DNA of 6,010 nucleotides, taken from Bacillota bacterium (GTDB lineage Bacteria > Bacillota > Clostridia > Oscillospirales > Ruminococcaceae). The position numbers were made by a program, and so were the translations under genes. Where the stretch lies: assembly GCA_023391005.1 (NCBI GenBank), contig JAEWBS010000110.1, positions 1-6,010 on the forward strand. The letters run 5' to 3'. This document shows positions 1 to 5,795 of this stretch, piece after piece (positions within the stretch are counted from its first letter, which is position 1; every line of letters begins with the position of its first letter). The notes below the pieces were generated by a model. It did no database searches and was not told where the DNA came from. It saw nothing but the letters and a program-made list of their open reading frames with translations.

Positions 1-509
1 AAACCATTTCGGTGCTTCGCCAGGACTATGCCGCGATTCGTGCCGGACGCGCCAACCCCGCCTTGCTGGACAAGGTGACGGTGATGTATTACGACGTGCC
101 CACTCCGATCAATCAGGTCGGCTCGGTGGCGGTGACCGAGGCGCGCACCCTGACCATCACGCCGTGGGATCGCACCGTGCTCAAGTCGATTGAAAAGGCC
201 ATCATGGCTTCCGATATCGGTATCAATCCGCAGAACGACGGCTCAGTTATCCGTCTCGTGTTCCCGCCGCTGACCGAAGAGCGCAGAAAAGAGCTTTGCA
301 AGCAGATTGCCAAGATGGGCGAGGAGTCGAAGGTCGCGATCCGCTCAATTCGCCGCGACGCCAACGAAAAGCTCAAAGCACAGAAGAAGGATATGCCTGA
401 GGACACCCTCAAGGACATTGAGAAAGAGATTCAGGATGTGACCGATAAATACTGCAAGGAAATCGACCAGATTTCCGCTGCCAAGGAAAAGGAGATCATG
501 GAGGTCTAA
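1..509 (+). CDS. frr: Ribosome recycling factor (5' end cut off by window)
   Basis: Frr splits the post-termination ribosome together with EF-G so that the subunits can be reused; it is cytoplasmic. The reading frame is open from the first full codon at position 3 and ends at TAA 507-509, giving about 168 visible residues. The family is usually about 185 residues, so roughly 15 N-terminal residues lie outside the window. The GTG at 12 is an internal valine codon, not a start, because family-typical residues (TIS) precede it. Seen motifs are IRAGRANPALLDKV near the N terminus, the EARTLTITPWD segment, LTEERRKEL, the basic AIRSIRRDANEKLK helix, and the C-terminal KEKEIMEV, which closely matches Bacillus-type Frr. 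In Firmicutes frr normally follows pyrH, which would lie just upstream (inference). Nothing looks damaged. The identification is secure. Confidence 0.97.
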   Translation, partial: TISVLRQDYAAIRAGRANPALLDKVTVMYYDVPTPINQVGSVAVTEARTLTITPWDRTVLKSIEKAIMASDIGINPQNDGSVIRLVFPPLTEERRKELCKQIAKMGEESKVAIRSIRRDANEKLKAQKKDMPEDTLKDIEKEIQDVTDKYCKEIDQISAAKEKEIMEV

Positions 510-611
510 GAAACCTGCATGCGTCGCTTAAAACGGCTGTCTTGACCGCGCTGCACCGCCGCACTGCGCTTAAAATGCTTGGAACATATCCGGTTCCGGC
601 CTTTTTCGTGC

Positions 612-638
612 GGCTTGGCGCAAAGAGCGCGCCAAGCC
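612..638. repeat. Perfect 10-bp inverted repeat (hairpin) in the frr-uppS gap
   Basis: GGCTTGGCGC at 612-621 is exactly complementary to GCGCCAAGCC at 629-638, with a 7-nt loop (AAAGAGC). The stem is GC-rich and should fold stably in RNA. No T run follows on the + strand (the next bases are AGCCTTCTCG). On the - strand the bases after the stem are A-rich rather than T-rich. It is therefore not a canonical intrinsic terminator on either strand. It may be an mRNA processing or stabilising hairpin, or part of a dispersed intergenic repeat. The symmetry is seen directly; the role is unknown. Confidence 0.7.
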
Positions 639-686
639 AGCCTTCTCGCGATGAATACAGTTTCTGATTTCGCTCCTTGATCGGCT

Positions 687-692
687 GGAGGA
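687..692 (+). promoter_or_regulatory. Ribosome binding site of uppS
   Basis: GGAGGA lies 4 nt before the ATG at 697. The spacing is short but the match is strong. It supports ATG 697, which also gives the normal short N terminus of the family. Confidence 0.75.
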
Positions 693-696
693 CCAT

Positions 697-1416
697 ATGG
701 ATTATGCTCAAACCACGGCTGCGGGCGATTTAGCCCACATTGCCATTATTCTCGATGGCAACGGCCGTTGGGCAAAAAAGCGCGGCCTTGCGCGCAGCAT
801 AGGGCATCGTCAGGGCACCCGCGCGTTGCGGCCGGTCATTCGGCACTGTCAGACGCTCGGGGTGCGCTACCTGACGCTCTATGTTTTCTCAACCGAGAAC
901 TGGAACCGCCCTCAGAAAGAGATTGACGGTATTATGAGCCTGCTGCGAGAGCATTTTGACGAGGCGGCCAAATCCGCCGGGGAGAATATCCGCATTCGCG
1001 TTTTGGGTGATATCTCCCGCCTAGATGCCGATTTGCAGCGCCAGATTGCCGATGCCGAGCGCGACACTGCCCAGAACACGGGCCTTACGGTAAATTTTGC
1101 GCTCAATTACGGCGGCAGGCAGGAGCTTGTTTCGGCGGTGCGTCGACTGGCTGAGGCTGTTAAGTCCGGCACTTTACAGCCGGAGGACATAGATGAAGCG
1201 GTTATCGAAGAGCGGCTTTATACGGCGGGCATGCCCGATCCCGATTTGATCATCCGTCCCAGCGGGGAGCAGCGGCTCTCAAACTTTTTGCTGTGGCAGT
1301 GCGCTTATTCGGAATTTGTGTTTATGGATGTGCTTTGGCCGGATTTTAAACCGAGTGATCTCGATGCCGCAATTGCCGAATATACCGGGCGTAACCGCCG
1401 GTTTGGAGGCGTGTGA
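697..1416 (+). CDS. uppS: Isoprenyl transferase, undecaprenyl diphosphate synthase type (cis-prenyltransferase)
   Basis: UppS adds isopentenyl diphosphate units in cis onto farnesyl diphosphate to make the C55 lipid carrier of peptidoglycan and other wall polymers, at the membrane face of the cytoplasm. The 239 residues match the usual 230-260. Visible motifs are the IILDGNGRWAKKRG block with catalytic Asp20 and the diphosphate-binding G-N-G-R, HRQGT at 37-41, the FSTENWNRP motif at 64-72, NYGGRQE in the middle, the RPSGEQRLSNFLLWQ block at 187-201 with conserved Arg187, Arg193 and Ser195, and Glu206 before the VLWPDF motif. Residue 188 is Pro where many homologues (for example E. coli) have Thr. 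The stop codon overlaps the cdsA ATG by one base, so the two genes are probably translationally coupled. The exact product chain length cannot be read from sequence alone, but context favours C55. Confidence 0.96.
   Translation: MDYAQTTAAGDLAHIAIILDGNGRWAKKRGLARSIGHRQGTRALRPVIRHCQTLGVRYLTLYVFSTENWNRPQKEIDGIMSLLREHFDEAAKSAGENIRIRVLGDISRLDADLQRQIADAERDTAQNTGLTVNFALNYGGRQELVSAVRRLAEAVKSGTLQPEDIDEAVIEERLYTAGMPDPDLIIRPSGEQRLSNFLLWQCAYSEFVFMDVLWPDFKPSDLDAAIAEYTGRNRRFGGV
1405..1409 (+). promoter_or_regulatory. Ribosome binding site deciding the cdsA start
   Basis: GGAGG ends 6 nt before ATG 1416 but only 3 nt before the in-frame GTG at 1413. The spacing favours the ATG. The site lies inside the last codons of uppS. 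Confidence 0.75.
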
Positions 1417-2252
1417 TGAAACAGCGTATCATTTCTTCCGCCGCGGGACTGATGATTTTGGCGGCGGTATTCGCACTGTTTGAGACTATCGTGCTTAATA
1501 TTGCCGTCGCCATTGTCATCGCCATGGCGGTTTATGAGCTGATTGCAGCGACGGGGCAGAAAAACCGGCCCATCGCGATGATGGCGCTGTTTTTTAGCCT
1601 CGTTATTCCGTTTTTCAGCACCCGTTTGCTTAGTAATGTTCTGGCGTCGATCTGTTTTTTATTCTCGTTGGTGCTTTTTTGCCTGATGCTCAAGTATCAC
1701 AACACCGTGCGCGTCGAGCAGCTCGGGTTTATGTTCTTTTTTACAATGCTCATTGCCTTTGCAACCACCTGCTTTATCTATATGCGGGATGTTTTCGGCG
1801 CGGCCGTCGGCTTTTACGGCGTGCTGGTTTCGCTGTGCGGGGCATGGATGAGCGATACCGGCGCTTATTTTTTTGGCATAGCATTGGGCCGGCACAAGCT
1901 GGCGCCCGAAATCAGCCCTAAGAAAACGGTCGAAGGGCTAATCGGCGGCGTGGTGGTGGCGCTGGTTTCACAGTTTATCGTAGCGTTTGTCTACGCGCGG
2001 ATCAGCCGTTACTACGGGCCGCCGGTGCAGATTGACTATCTGCGGCTGGCGATTATCTCGCCGCTGATCTCACTGATCAGCGTCGTGGGCGATCTTTCGG
2101 CCTCAGTGATGAAGCGGCAGTTTGGCATCAAGGATTTTGGCAATATCATGCCCGGGCACGGCGGTGTGCTTGACCGTTTTGACAGTGTGCTGTTGGTGGC
2201 GCCATTTGTTTACAATCTGTTTTTATATTTTCCTTTGATTGTCGTGAAATGA
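1416..2252 (+). CDS. cdsA: Phosphatidate cytidylyltransferase (CDP-diacylglycerol synthase)
   Basis: CdsA makes CDP-diacylglycerol from CTP and phosphatidic acid, the branch point to membrane phospholipids, and is an integral membrane enzyme. The 278-residue protein is strongly hydrophobic, with several membrane segments starting near residue 5 and continuing to the C terminus. Two diagnostic blocks are intact. The first is W144-x-S-D147 followed by an SPKKTVEG loop at 167-174. The second is the C-terminal CdsA signature from about 222 to 263, containing GDLSAS, KR, IKDFG, PGHGG and DRFD, with Asp226, Asp253 and Asp256 as probable metal or substrate residues. I chose ATG 1416 over GTG 1413 on ribosome-site spacing; the difference is one residue. 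It overlaps the uppS stop as TGATG and precedes dxr by 10 nt. uppS-cdsA-dxr is a common Firmicute arrangement. The identification is secure. Confidence 0.96.
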   Translation: MKQRIISSAAGLMILAAVFALFETIVLNIAVAIVIAMAVYELIAATGQKNRPIAMMALFFSLVIPFFSTRLLSNVLASICFLFSLVLFCLMLKYHNTVRVEQLGFMFFFTMLIAFATTCFIYMRDVFGAAVGFYGVLVSLCGAWMSDTGAYFFGIALGRHKLAPEISPKKTVEGLIGGVVVALVSQFIVAFVYARISRYYGPPVQIDYLRLAIISPLISLISVVGDLSASVMKRQFGIKDFGNIMPGHGGVLDRFDSVLLVAPFVYNLFLYFPLIVVK

Positions 2253-2256
2253 GGGG
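2251..2256 (+). promoter_or_regulatory. Ribosome binding site deciding the TTG start of dxr
   Basis: GAGGGG overlaps the cdsA stop codon and sits 6 nt before TTG 2263. The nearby ATG at 2258 is in another frame and stops after two codons (ATG ATT TGA), so it cannot start dxr. The site therefore supports TTG initiation. Confidence 0.7.
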
Positions 2257-2262
2257 TATGAT

Positions 2263-3402
2263 TTGACTAAACGGCTGACGATTCTGGGCTCCACCGGCTC
2301 TATCGGCACGCAGGCCCTCGATGTGGCGCAAAATTTGAATATGCCGGTATACGGGCTGTCGGCCCATCAAAACACGGCGCTTTTAGAGCAACAGGCGAGG
2401 GCATTTCACCCTCGCTGTGTTGCAATTGGCGACGCCGCACATTATAAAAGGATGAAAACCGCGCTGGCCGATACCGATATTATTGTGACGGCAGGGCCCG
2501 GCGCGGTGGCTGAGCTTGCGGCACAGCCGGTGGATTTGGTGCTCAACGCCGTCGTCGGCATCGCGGGTCTGGGCGCGACGATGGCCTGCTTGCAGGCTAA
2601 AAACACGCTGGCGCTCGCCAATAAAGAATCGCTTGTCACGGCGGGCGAGCTGGTTATGGCGGCAGCCAGACGCAACAATGTGCCGGTCATTCCGGTGGAT
2701 AGCGAACATTCCGCCATTTTTCAGTGCTTAAACGGCGAAAATCGTGATAGAATAAATAAGATTCTATTGACGGCCTCGGGCGGCCCGTTTTTCGGGAAAA
2801 CACAAGCGGCGCTTCAAAACATCACCCCCGCGCAGGCGCTCCGGCATCCGAACTGGCAGATGGGGCAGAAAATCTCGATCGACTCGGCCACGCTGATGAA
2901 CAAGGGGCTGGAATTGATTGAGGCGATGCATCTGTTCGACGTCTCAGCCGACCAGATCGAAATCCACGTGCACCGGCAAAGCATTCTGCACTCGGCGGTG
3001 GAATTTTGCGACGGTAGCGTAATCGCGCAATTGGGTACCGCCGATATGCGCACACCGATACAGTACGCCATCACCTATCCCGATCGCCTGCCGGGCGTCG
3101 GCAAGGCGCTGTCGCTGTTTGAGGTGGGCGCGCTGACCTTTGAGCGTGCCGACGCCGAGACGTTTTTGTGTCTTGCCGCCGCAACCAGGGCGGCGACGTT
3201 AAGAGGGCTTTATCCTTGCGCCGTCAACGGAGCCAACGAAGAGGCGGTTGCGCTGTTTTTGCAGGGTAAAATCGGGTTCTTAAAAATTGGCGAACTGGTC
3301 GAAAAAGCGCTGTCGCTGCCATGCGACAGGCAGGACTACAGCTTGGAAATGGTCTACGAAATAGATTCCGCCGCGCGTGAGCTGGTGCGGCAAAGCGTTT
3401 AG
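2263..3402 (+). CDS. dxr: 1-deoxy-D-xylulose 5-phosphate reductoisomerase
   Basis: Dxr converts 1-deoxy-D-xylulose 5-phosphate to 2-C-methyl-D-erythritol 4-phosphate with NADPH and a divalent metal. This is the first committed step of the MEP isoprenoid pathway, in the cytosol. The 379 residues match the family's 380-400. The NADPH-binding LGSTGSIGTQALDV lies at the N terminus, followed by ALANKESLV and then PVDSEHSAIFQCL with metal ligands Asp146 and Glu148. The NWQMGQKISIDSATLMNKGLE block carries the third ligand, Glu217, followed by an H-x-QSILHS segment, DMRTPIQYA and the C-terminal NGANEEAVALFL. The start is TTG 2263: the N terminus then begins six residues before the GSTGS region, as in homologues, and no other in-frame start fits. 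It follows cdsA by 10 nt, so it is probably cotranscribed and coupled with it. Dxr is the target of fosmidomycin (known for the family). The identification is secure. Confidence 0.97.
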   Translation: MTKRLTILGSTGSIGTQALDVAQNLNMPVYGLSAHQNTALLEQQARAFHPRCVAIGDAAHYKRMKTALADTDIIVTAGPGAVAELAAQPVDLVLNAVVGIAGLGATMACLQAKNTLALANKESLVTAGELVMAAARRNNVPVIPVDSEHSAIFQCLNGENRDRINKILLTASGGPFFGKTQAALQNITPAQALRHPNWQMGQKISIDSATLMNKGLELIEAMHLFDVSADQIEIHVHRQSILHSAVEFCDGSVIAQLGTADMRTPIQYAITYPDRLPGVGKALSLFEVGALTFERADAETFLCLAAATRAATLRGLYPCAVNGANEEAVALFLQGKIGFLKIGELVEKALSLPCDRQDYSLEMVYEIDSAARELVRQSV

Positions 3403-3409
3403 CTAGGCA

Positions 3410-3493
3410 AGTTCTCGGTTTCTAAAGGCACATATGCCTTACGGCGTGGTTTTAACTTTGCCGTGTTGCGCCCTCAATAAAAAGGGGAGAACT
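3410..3493 (+). other. Potential structured RNA element in the dxr-rseP gap
   Basis: Four helices can be drawn by eye. A closing stem pairs 3410-3416 (AGTTCTC) with 3487-3493 (GAGAACT). Inside it are a hairpin 3425-3430/3435-3440 (AAGGCA/TGCCTT, loop CATA), a hairpin 3441-3445/3460-3464 (ACGGC/GCCGT), and a short hairpin 3471-3474/3483-3486 (CCCT/AGGG). The result resembles a four-way junction in the region upstream of rseP. It does not fit tRNA arm lengths and lacks a TΨC-like GTTC segment. I recognise no riboswitch class. Short helices like these can arise by chance, so this is a weak call. Confidence 0.25.
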
Positions 3494-3588
3494 CGTATTC
3501 ATCCTTCACTTTATAAGGCGAAACACGTTTACGAAATCATTTTGTGCTTTAGATTTTGCGAACTTAAACTAGACTTACAGAAGGGCGT

Positions 3589-4629
3589 GTGAAATATTTG
3601 AGCAGTGGCCTGACGACGGCGGTTGCAGCAATTTTAATTTTTGGTGCAATCATTTTATTCCATGAGCTGGGGCATTTTACCGTTGCAAAGTGGGCGGGCG
3701 TGTCAGTGCATGAGTTTTCCATCGGCATGGGTCCCGCGATATTTAAACGCAAAAAAAACGGTACGCTTTATTCCTTGCGTATTCTGCCGGTGGGTGGCTA
3801 TGTTATGATGGAGGGGGAGGATGAACCGGTGGATGCACCGGGCTCCTTTTCCGGTAAACCGCTACTGCACCGGATTGCGATTTTACTGGCGGGTTCCTTT
3901 AATAACTTGATTATGGGGTATCTAATTCTGGTGGTGCTTACCATCATGACAGGTTATGTTGGCACGACGCGTGTAGCATTATTTAATGAGGGTGCCGTCA
4001 GCTCACAGCAACTGCAACTAGGCGACAAAATTACCAAGGTCAACGGACATTGGGTGCATACCTCAAATGATATTACCTATGAGTTTTTGCGGGACCGCGA
4101 CGGCCTGATTGAAATGACGGTGCAGCGAAATGGTCAATCGATGACGCTTGCGCCCATTCAGTTTAAAATGGAGCAACTTGGCGAAGGCATGCAGGCCATT
4201 GATCTCGACTTTAAGGTGGCTGCTGTTCCAGCGCAGTCACTGGAATACGTGACCTATCCGTTTAACTGGGGTCTGTCGATTATTAAACAGGTATGGGGCT
4301 CGCTTATCGATGTGGTCACCGGTCGTTATGCCGTCAACCAGCTCTCGGGGCCGGTTGGGGTGGTGAGCGCCATCGGGCAAGCCAGCAAAATGGGGTTTGA
4401 AAATCTCCTGCTTATCGCCGCTTTTATTGCGATCAACATCGGTATCTTTAACTTGGTGCCGTTCCCAATCTTAGACGGCGGAAAGATCATGATTGCAGTA
4501 CTCGAAGCCGTCATCGGCCGTAGAATCAACCAACGGGTACTGGAATGGATTATGATGATCAGCGTTGGGCTGCTACTGACATTGATGCTGTATGTCACAT
4601 GGAATGATATTTTTCGCCTGTTTCAATAA
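3589..4629 (+). CDS. rseP: RseP/RasP-type site-2 intramembrane zinc metalloprotease (M50), single PDZ domain
   Basis: This family cleaves membrane-anchored substrates within the bilayer, such as anti-sigma factors after a first cut and leftover signal peptides (known for E. coli RseP and Bacillus RasP). The zinc motif HELGH is at 25-29 in the first membrane segment (about 9-29). A conserved RILPVGGYVMMEGEDE strand follows, and a second membrane segment begins around the FNN at 104-106. One PDZ domain lies at roughly 120-190, with LGDKITKVNG typical of it. The second catalytic motif NLVPFPILDGGK carries the third zinc ligand, Asp296, followed by a final membrane helix. The 346 residues fit the single-PDZ Gram-positive form; E. 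coli RseP has two PDZ domains and about 450 residues. The start GTG 3589 has AGAAGGG only 3 nt upstream, slightly close. TTG 3598 is an alternative that would remove three residues. A 186-bp gap separates it from dxr, and a terminator-like hairpin follows. Confidence 0.94.
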   Translation: MKYLSSGLTTAVAAILIFGAIILFHELGHFTVAKWAGVSVHEFSIGMGPAIFKRKKNGTLYSLRILPVGGYVMMEGEDEPVDAPGSFSGKPLLHRIAILLAGSFNNLIMGYLILVVLTIMTGYVGTTRVALFNEGAVSSQQLQLGDKITKVNGHWVHTSNDITYEFLRDRDGLIEMTVQRNGQSMTLAPIQFKMEQLGEGMQAIDLDFKVAAVPAQSLEYVTYPFNWGLSIIKQVWGSLIDVVTGRYAVNQLSGPVGVVSAIGQASKMGFENLLLIAAFIAINIGIFNLVPFPILDGGKIMIAVLEAVIGRRINQRVLEWIMMISVGLLLTLMLYVTWNDIFRLFQ

Positions 4630-4638
4630 TGGCGGTTT

Positions 4639-4678
4639 AATTGGCTGAGCATCGCGTTACGGTGTTTAGCCAATTTTT
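4639..4678 (+). terminator. Likely rho-independent terminator or attenuator between rseP and ispG
   Basis: Bases 4639-4654 pair with 4660-4675 in an uninterrupted 16-bp stem containing three G-U pairs, closed by a 5-nt loop (CGTTA). The stem base is AATTGGCT/AGCCAATT, and it runs into TTTTT at 4674-4678. It begins 9 nt after the rseP stop and ends 37 nt before the preferred ispG start. The layout is that of an intrinsic terminator on the + strand. Because almost no room remains for a promoter between it and ispG, ispG-polC must rely on read-through or on a promoter inside rseP. It may therefore act as a partial terminator or attenuator (inference). Confidence 0.7.
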
Positions 4679-4715
4679 ACTTCAATGTAGGAACGAAATG
4701 AGGAATTATAGTAGT

Positions 4716-5795
4716 ATGAAAACACAATCAAAAACGGTTTGGGTTGGCAAAATTCCGATCGGCTTTGGGCATCCGGTGGCGATACAGTCGATGCTAAATG
4801 TCCCTTCTTACGATATTGAAGGCAGTATTTCACAGGCCAGAGCACTTGAAGCGGCAGGTTGTCAGATCATCCGCGCGGCGGTGCCCGACCACGATGCGGT
4901 GCGATTGATTGCGGCGCTGAAAAATGCGGTTTCAATGCCTGTTGTGGCCGATATCCATTTTGATTACCGACTGGCATTAGAATGTGCAGAAGTTGGCGTC
5001 GATAAAATCCGTATAAACCCGGGCAATATCGGCGGTGCGGACAGAGTGCGTGCGGTTGCCAAGGTCTGCAACGCTAAAAATATTCCCATACGGGTGGGCG
5101 TCAACTCTGGTTCTGTCGAAAAGACGCTGCTGGCAAAGTACGGCGGCCCTACTGCTGAAGCGATGGTTGAAAGCGCGGCCAACCACTTGATACTATTAGA
5201 GCAGGCCGATTTTGACAATAGCGTGTTGTCATTAAAAAGTTCGGATCTAAAAACAATGATAGAAGCCTACCGCCTCGCAGCCCAACGATTTGACTACCCA
5301 TTACATTTGGGCGTAACGGAAGCGGGGACCGAGCGCATCGGTATGCTTAAATCCGCCATCGGCATCGGCACGCTGCTCATAGACGGCATCGGCGATACGA
5401 TCCGTGTCTCGCTGACAGCTGATCCAGTACAGGAGATTGCCGCAGCCAAGGATATTTTAAAGGCGCTGGGGCTCAAAGGCAGCGGGGTTCAGCTTGTGTC
5501 CTGCCCGACTTGTGGGCGTACCCGCATCGACCTTGTTTCGCTGGCGCACAAGGTTGAGGATGCGCTGCAAAACTGTCCCTGCGACCTTAAGGTTGCGGTG
5601 ATGGGCTGCGTTGTCAACGGACCGGGCGAGGCCAAAGAAGCCGATATCGGTATTGCAGGTGGTGACGGCTGTGGCGTGATTTTCGTCAAGGGTGAGATCG
5701 TTGAAAAAGTGCCCGAAGAGGAATTATTGCCTGCGCTGCTCAAAAGGATAGAGGAGATAACCCATGCCAAATCGGATGAAAAAACAGAGCTTTGA
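4716..5795 (+). CDS. ispG: 4-hydroxy-3-methylbut-2-en-1-yl diphosphate synthase (GcpE)
   Basis: IspG reductively opens 2-C-methyl-D-erythritol 2,4-cyclodiphosphate to HMBPP, the penultimate MEP-pathway step, using a [4Fe-4S] cluster. The N-terminal TIM-barrel part shows VGKIPIGFGHPVAIQSMLN, AAVPDHDAVR, VADIHFDYRLAL and KIRINPGNIG. The C-terminal cluster domain has Cys263 and Cys266 in SCPTCGRTR, then Cys298 and Glu305 in GCVVNGPGEA. The 3, 32 and 7 spacing is the same as E. coli 270/273/305/312. With ATG 4716 the protein has 359 residues and a normal N terminus (MKTQSKTVWVGK). GAGGAA lies 10 nt upstream. ATG 4698, with AGGA 5 nt before it, would add six residues and is a real alternative. The in-frame TTG at 4641 is rejected because it lies inside the terminator stem and adds a non-family extension. 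The 3' end overlaps polC by 32 nt. Confidence 0.96.
   Translation: MKTQSKTVWVGKIPIGFGHPVAIQSMLNVPSYDIEGSISQARALEAAGCQIIRAAVPDHDAVRLIAALKNAVSMPVVADIHFDYRLALECAEVGVDKIRINPGNIGGADRVRAVAKVCNAKNIPIRVGVNSGSVEKTLLAKYGGPTAEAMVESAANHLILLEQADFDNSVLSLKSSDLKTMIEAYRLAAQRFDYPLHLGVTEAGTERIGMLKSAIGIGTLLIDGIGDTIRVSLTADPVQEIAAAKDILKALGLKGSGVQLVSCPTCGRTRIDLVSLAHKVEDALQNCPCDLKVAVMGCVVNGPGEAKEADIGIAGGDGCGVIFVKGEIVEKVPEEELLPALLKRIEEITHAKSDEKTEL
5751..5756 (+). promoter_or_regulatory. Ribosome binding site of polC inside ispG
   Basis: GAGGAG ends 7 nt before ATG 5764, an ideal distance. A second in-frame ATG at 5776 would be 19 nt away, so the site decides for 5764. It is embedded in the last codons of ispG. Confidence 0.8.

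Noticed and set aside
12..14. GTG 12 as the start of frr
   Set aside because: Family residues continue upstream to the window edge, and a start here would remove about 18 conserved N-terminal residues.
542..576. TTGACC ... TAAAAT pair in the frr-uppS gap as a uppS promoter
   Set aside because: The spacer is 23 nt, outside the normal 16-18 nt range, and no suitable -10 lies at the right distance from TTGACC.
496..711. 71-codon open frame on the - strand covering the whole frr-uppS gap
   Set aside because: It overlaps the ends of both frr and uppS, has no recognisable domain or strong ribosome site, and its composition looks like read-through of GC-rich intergenic DNA. Kept only as part of the gap observation.
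3410..3493. A tRNA gene suggested by the 7-bp closing stem and cloverleaf-like drawing
   Set aside because: Arm lengths are wrong, there is no TΨC-arm consensus or D-loop GG pattern, and no plausible anticodon loop.
650..3503. Shared 9-mer (GATGAATAC at 650-658, inverted GTATTCATC at 3495-3503) and near-equal lengths of the two gaps as copies of one repeat
   Set aside because: Similarity does not extend beyond the 9-mer; a match of this size is expected by chance with reasonable probability.
3542..3570. Promoter-like TTGTGC - 17 nt - TAAACT before rseP
   Set aside because: Only 3 of 6 and 4 of 6 consensus matches; the AT-rich stretch offers several equally weak alternatives, so I do not annotate one.
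4641..4715. N-terminal extension of ispG from TTG 4641
   Set aside because: The TTG lies inside the terminator stem and has no ribosome site, and the added 25 residues do not belong to the IspG family. ATG 4716 (or 4698) fits better.
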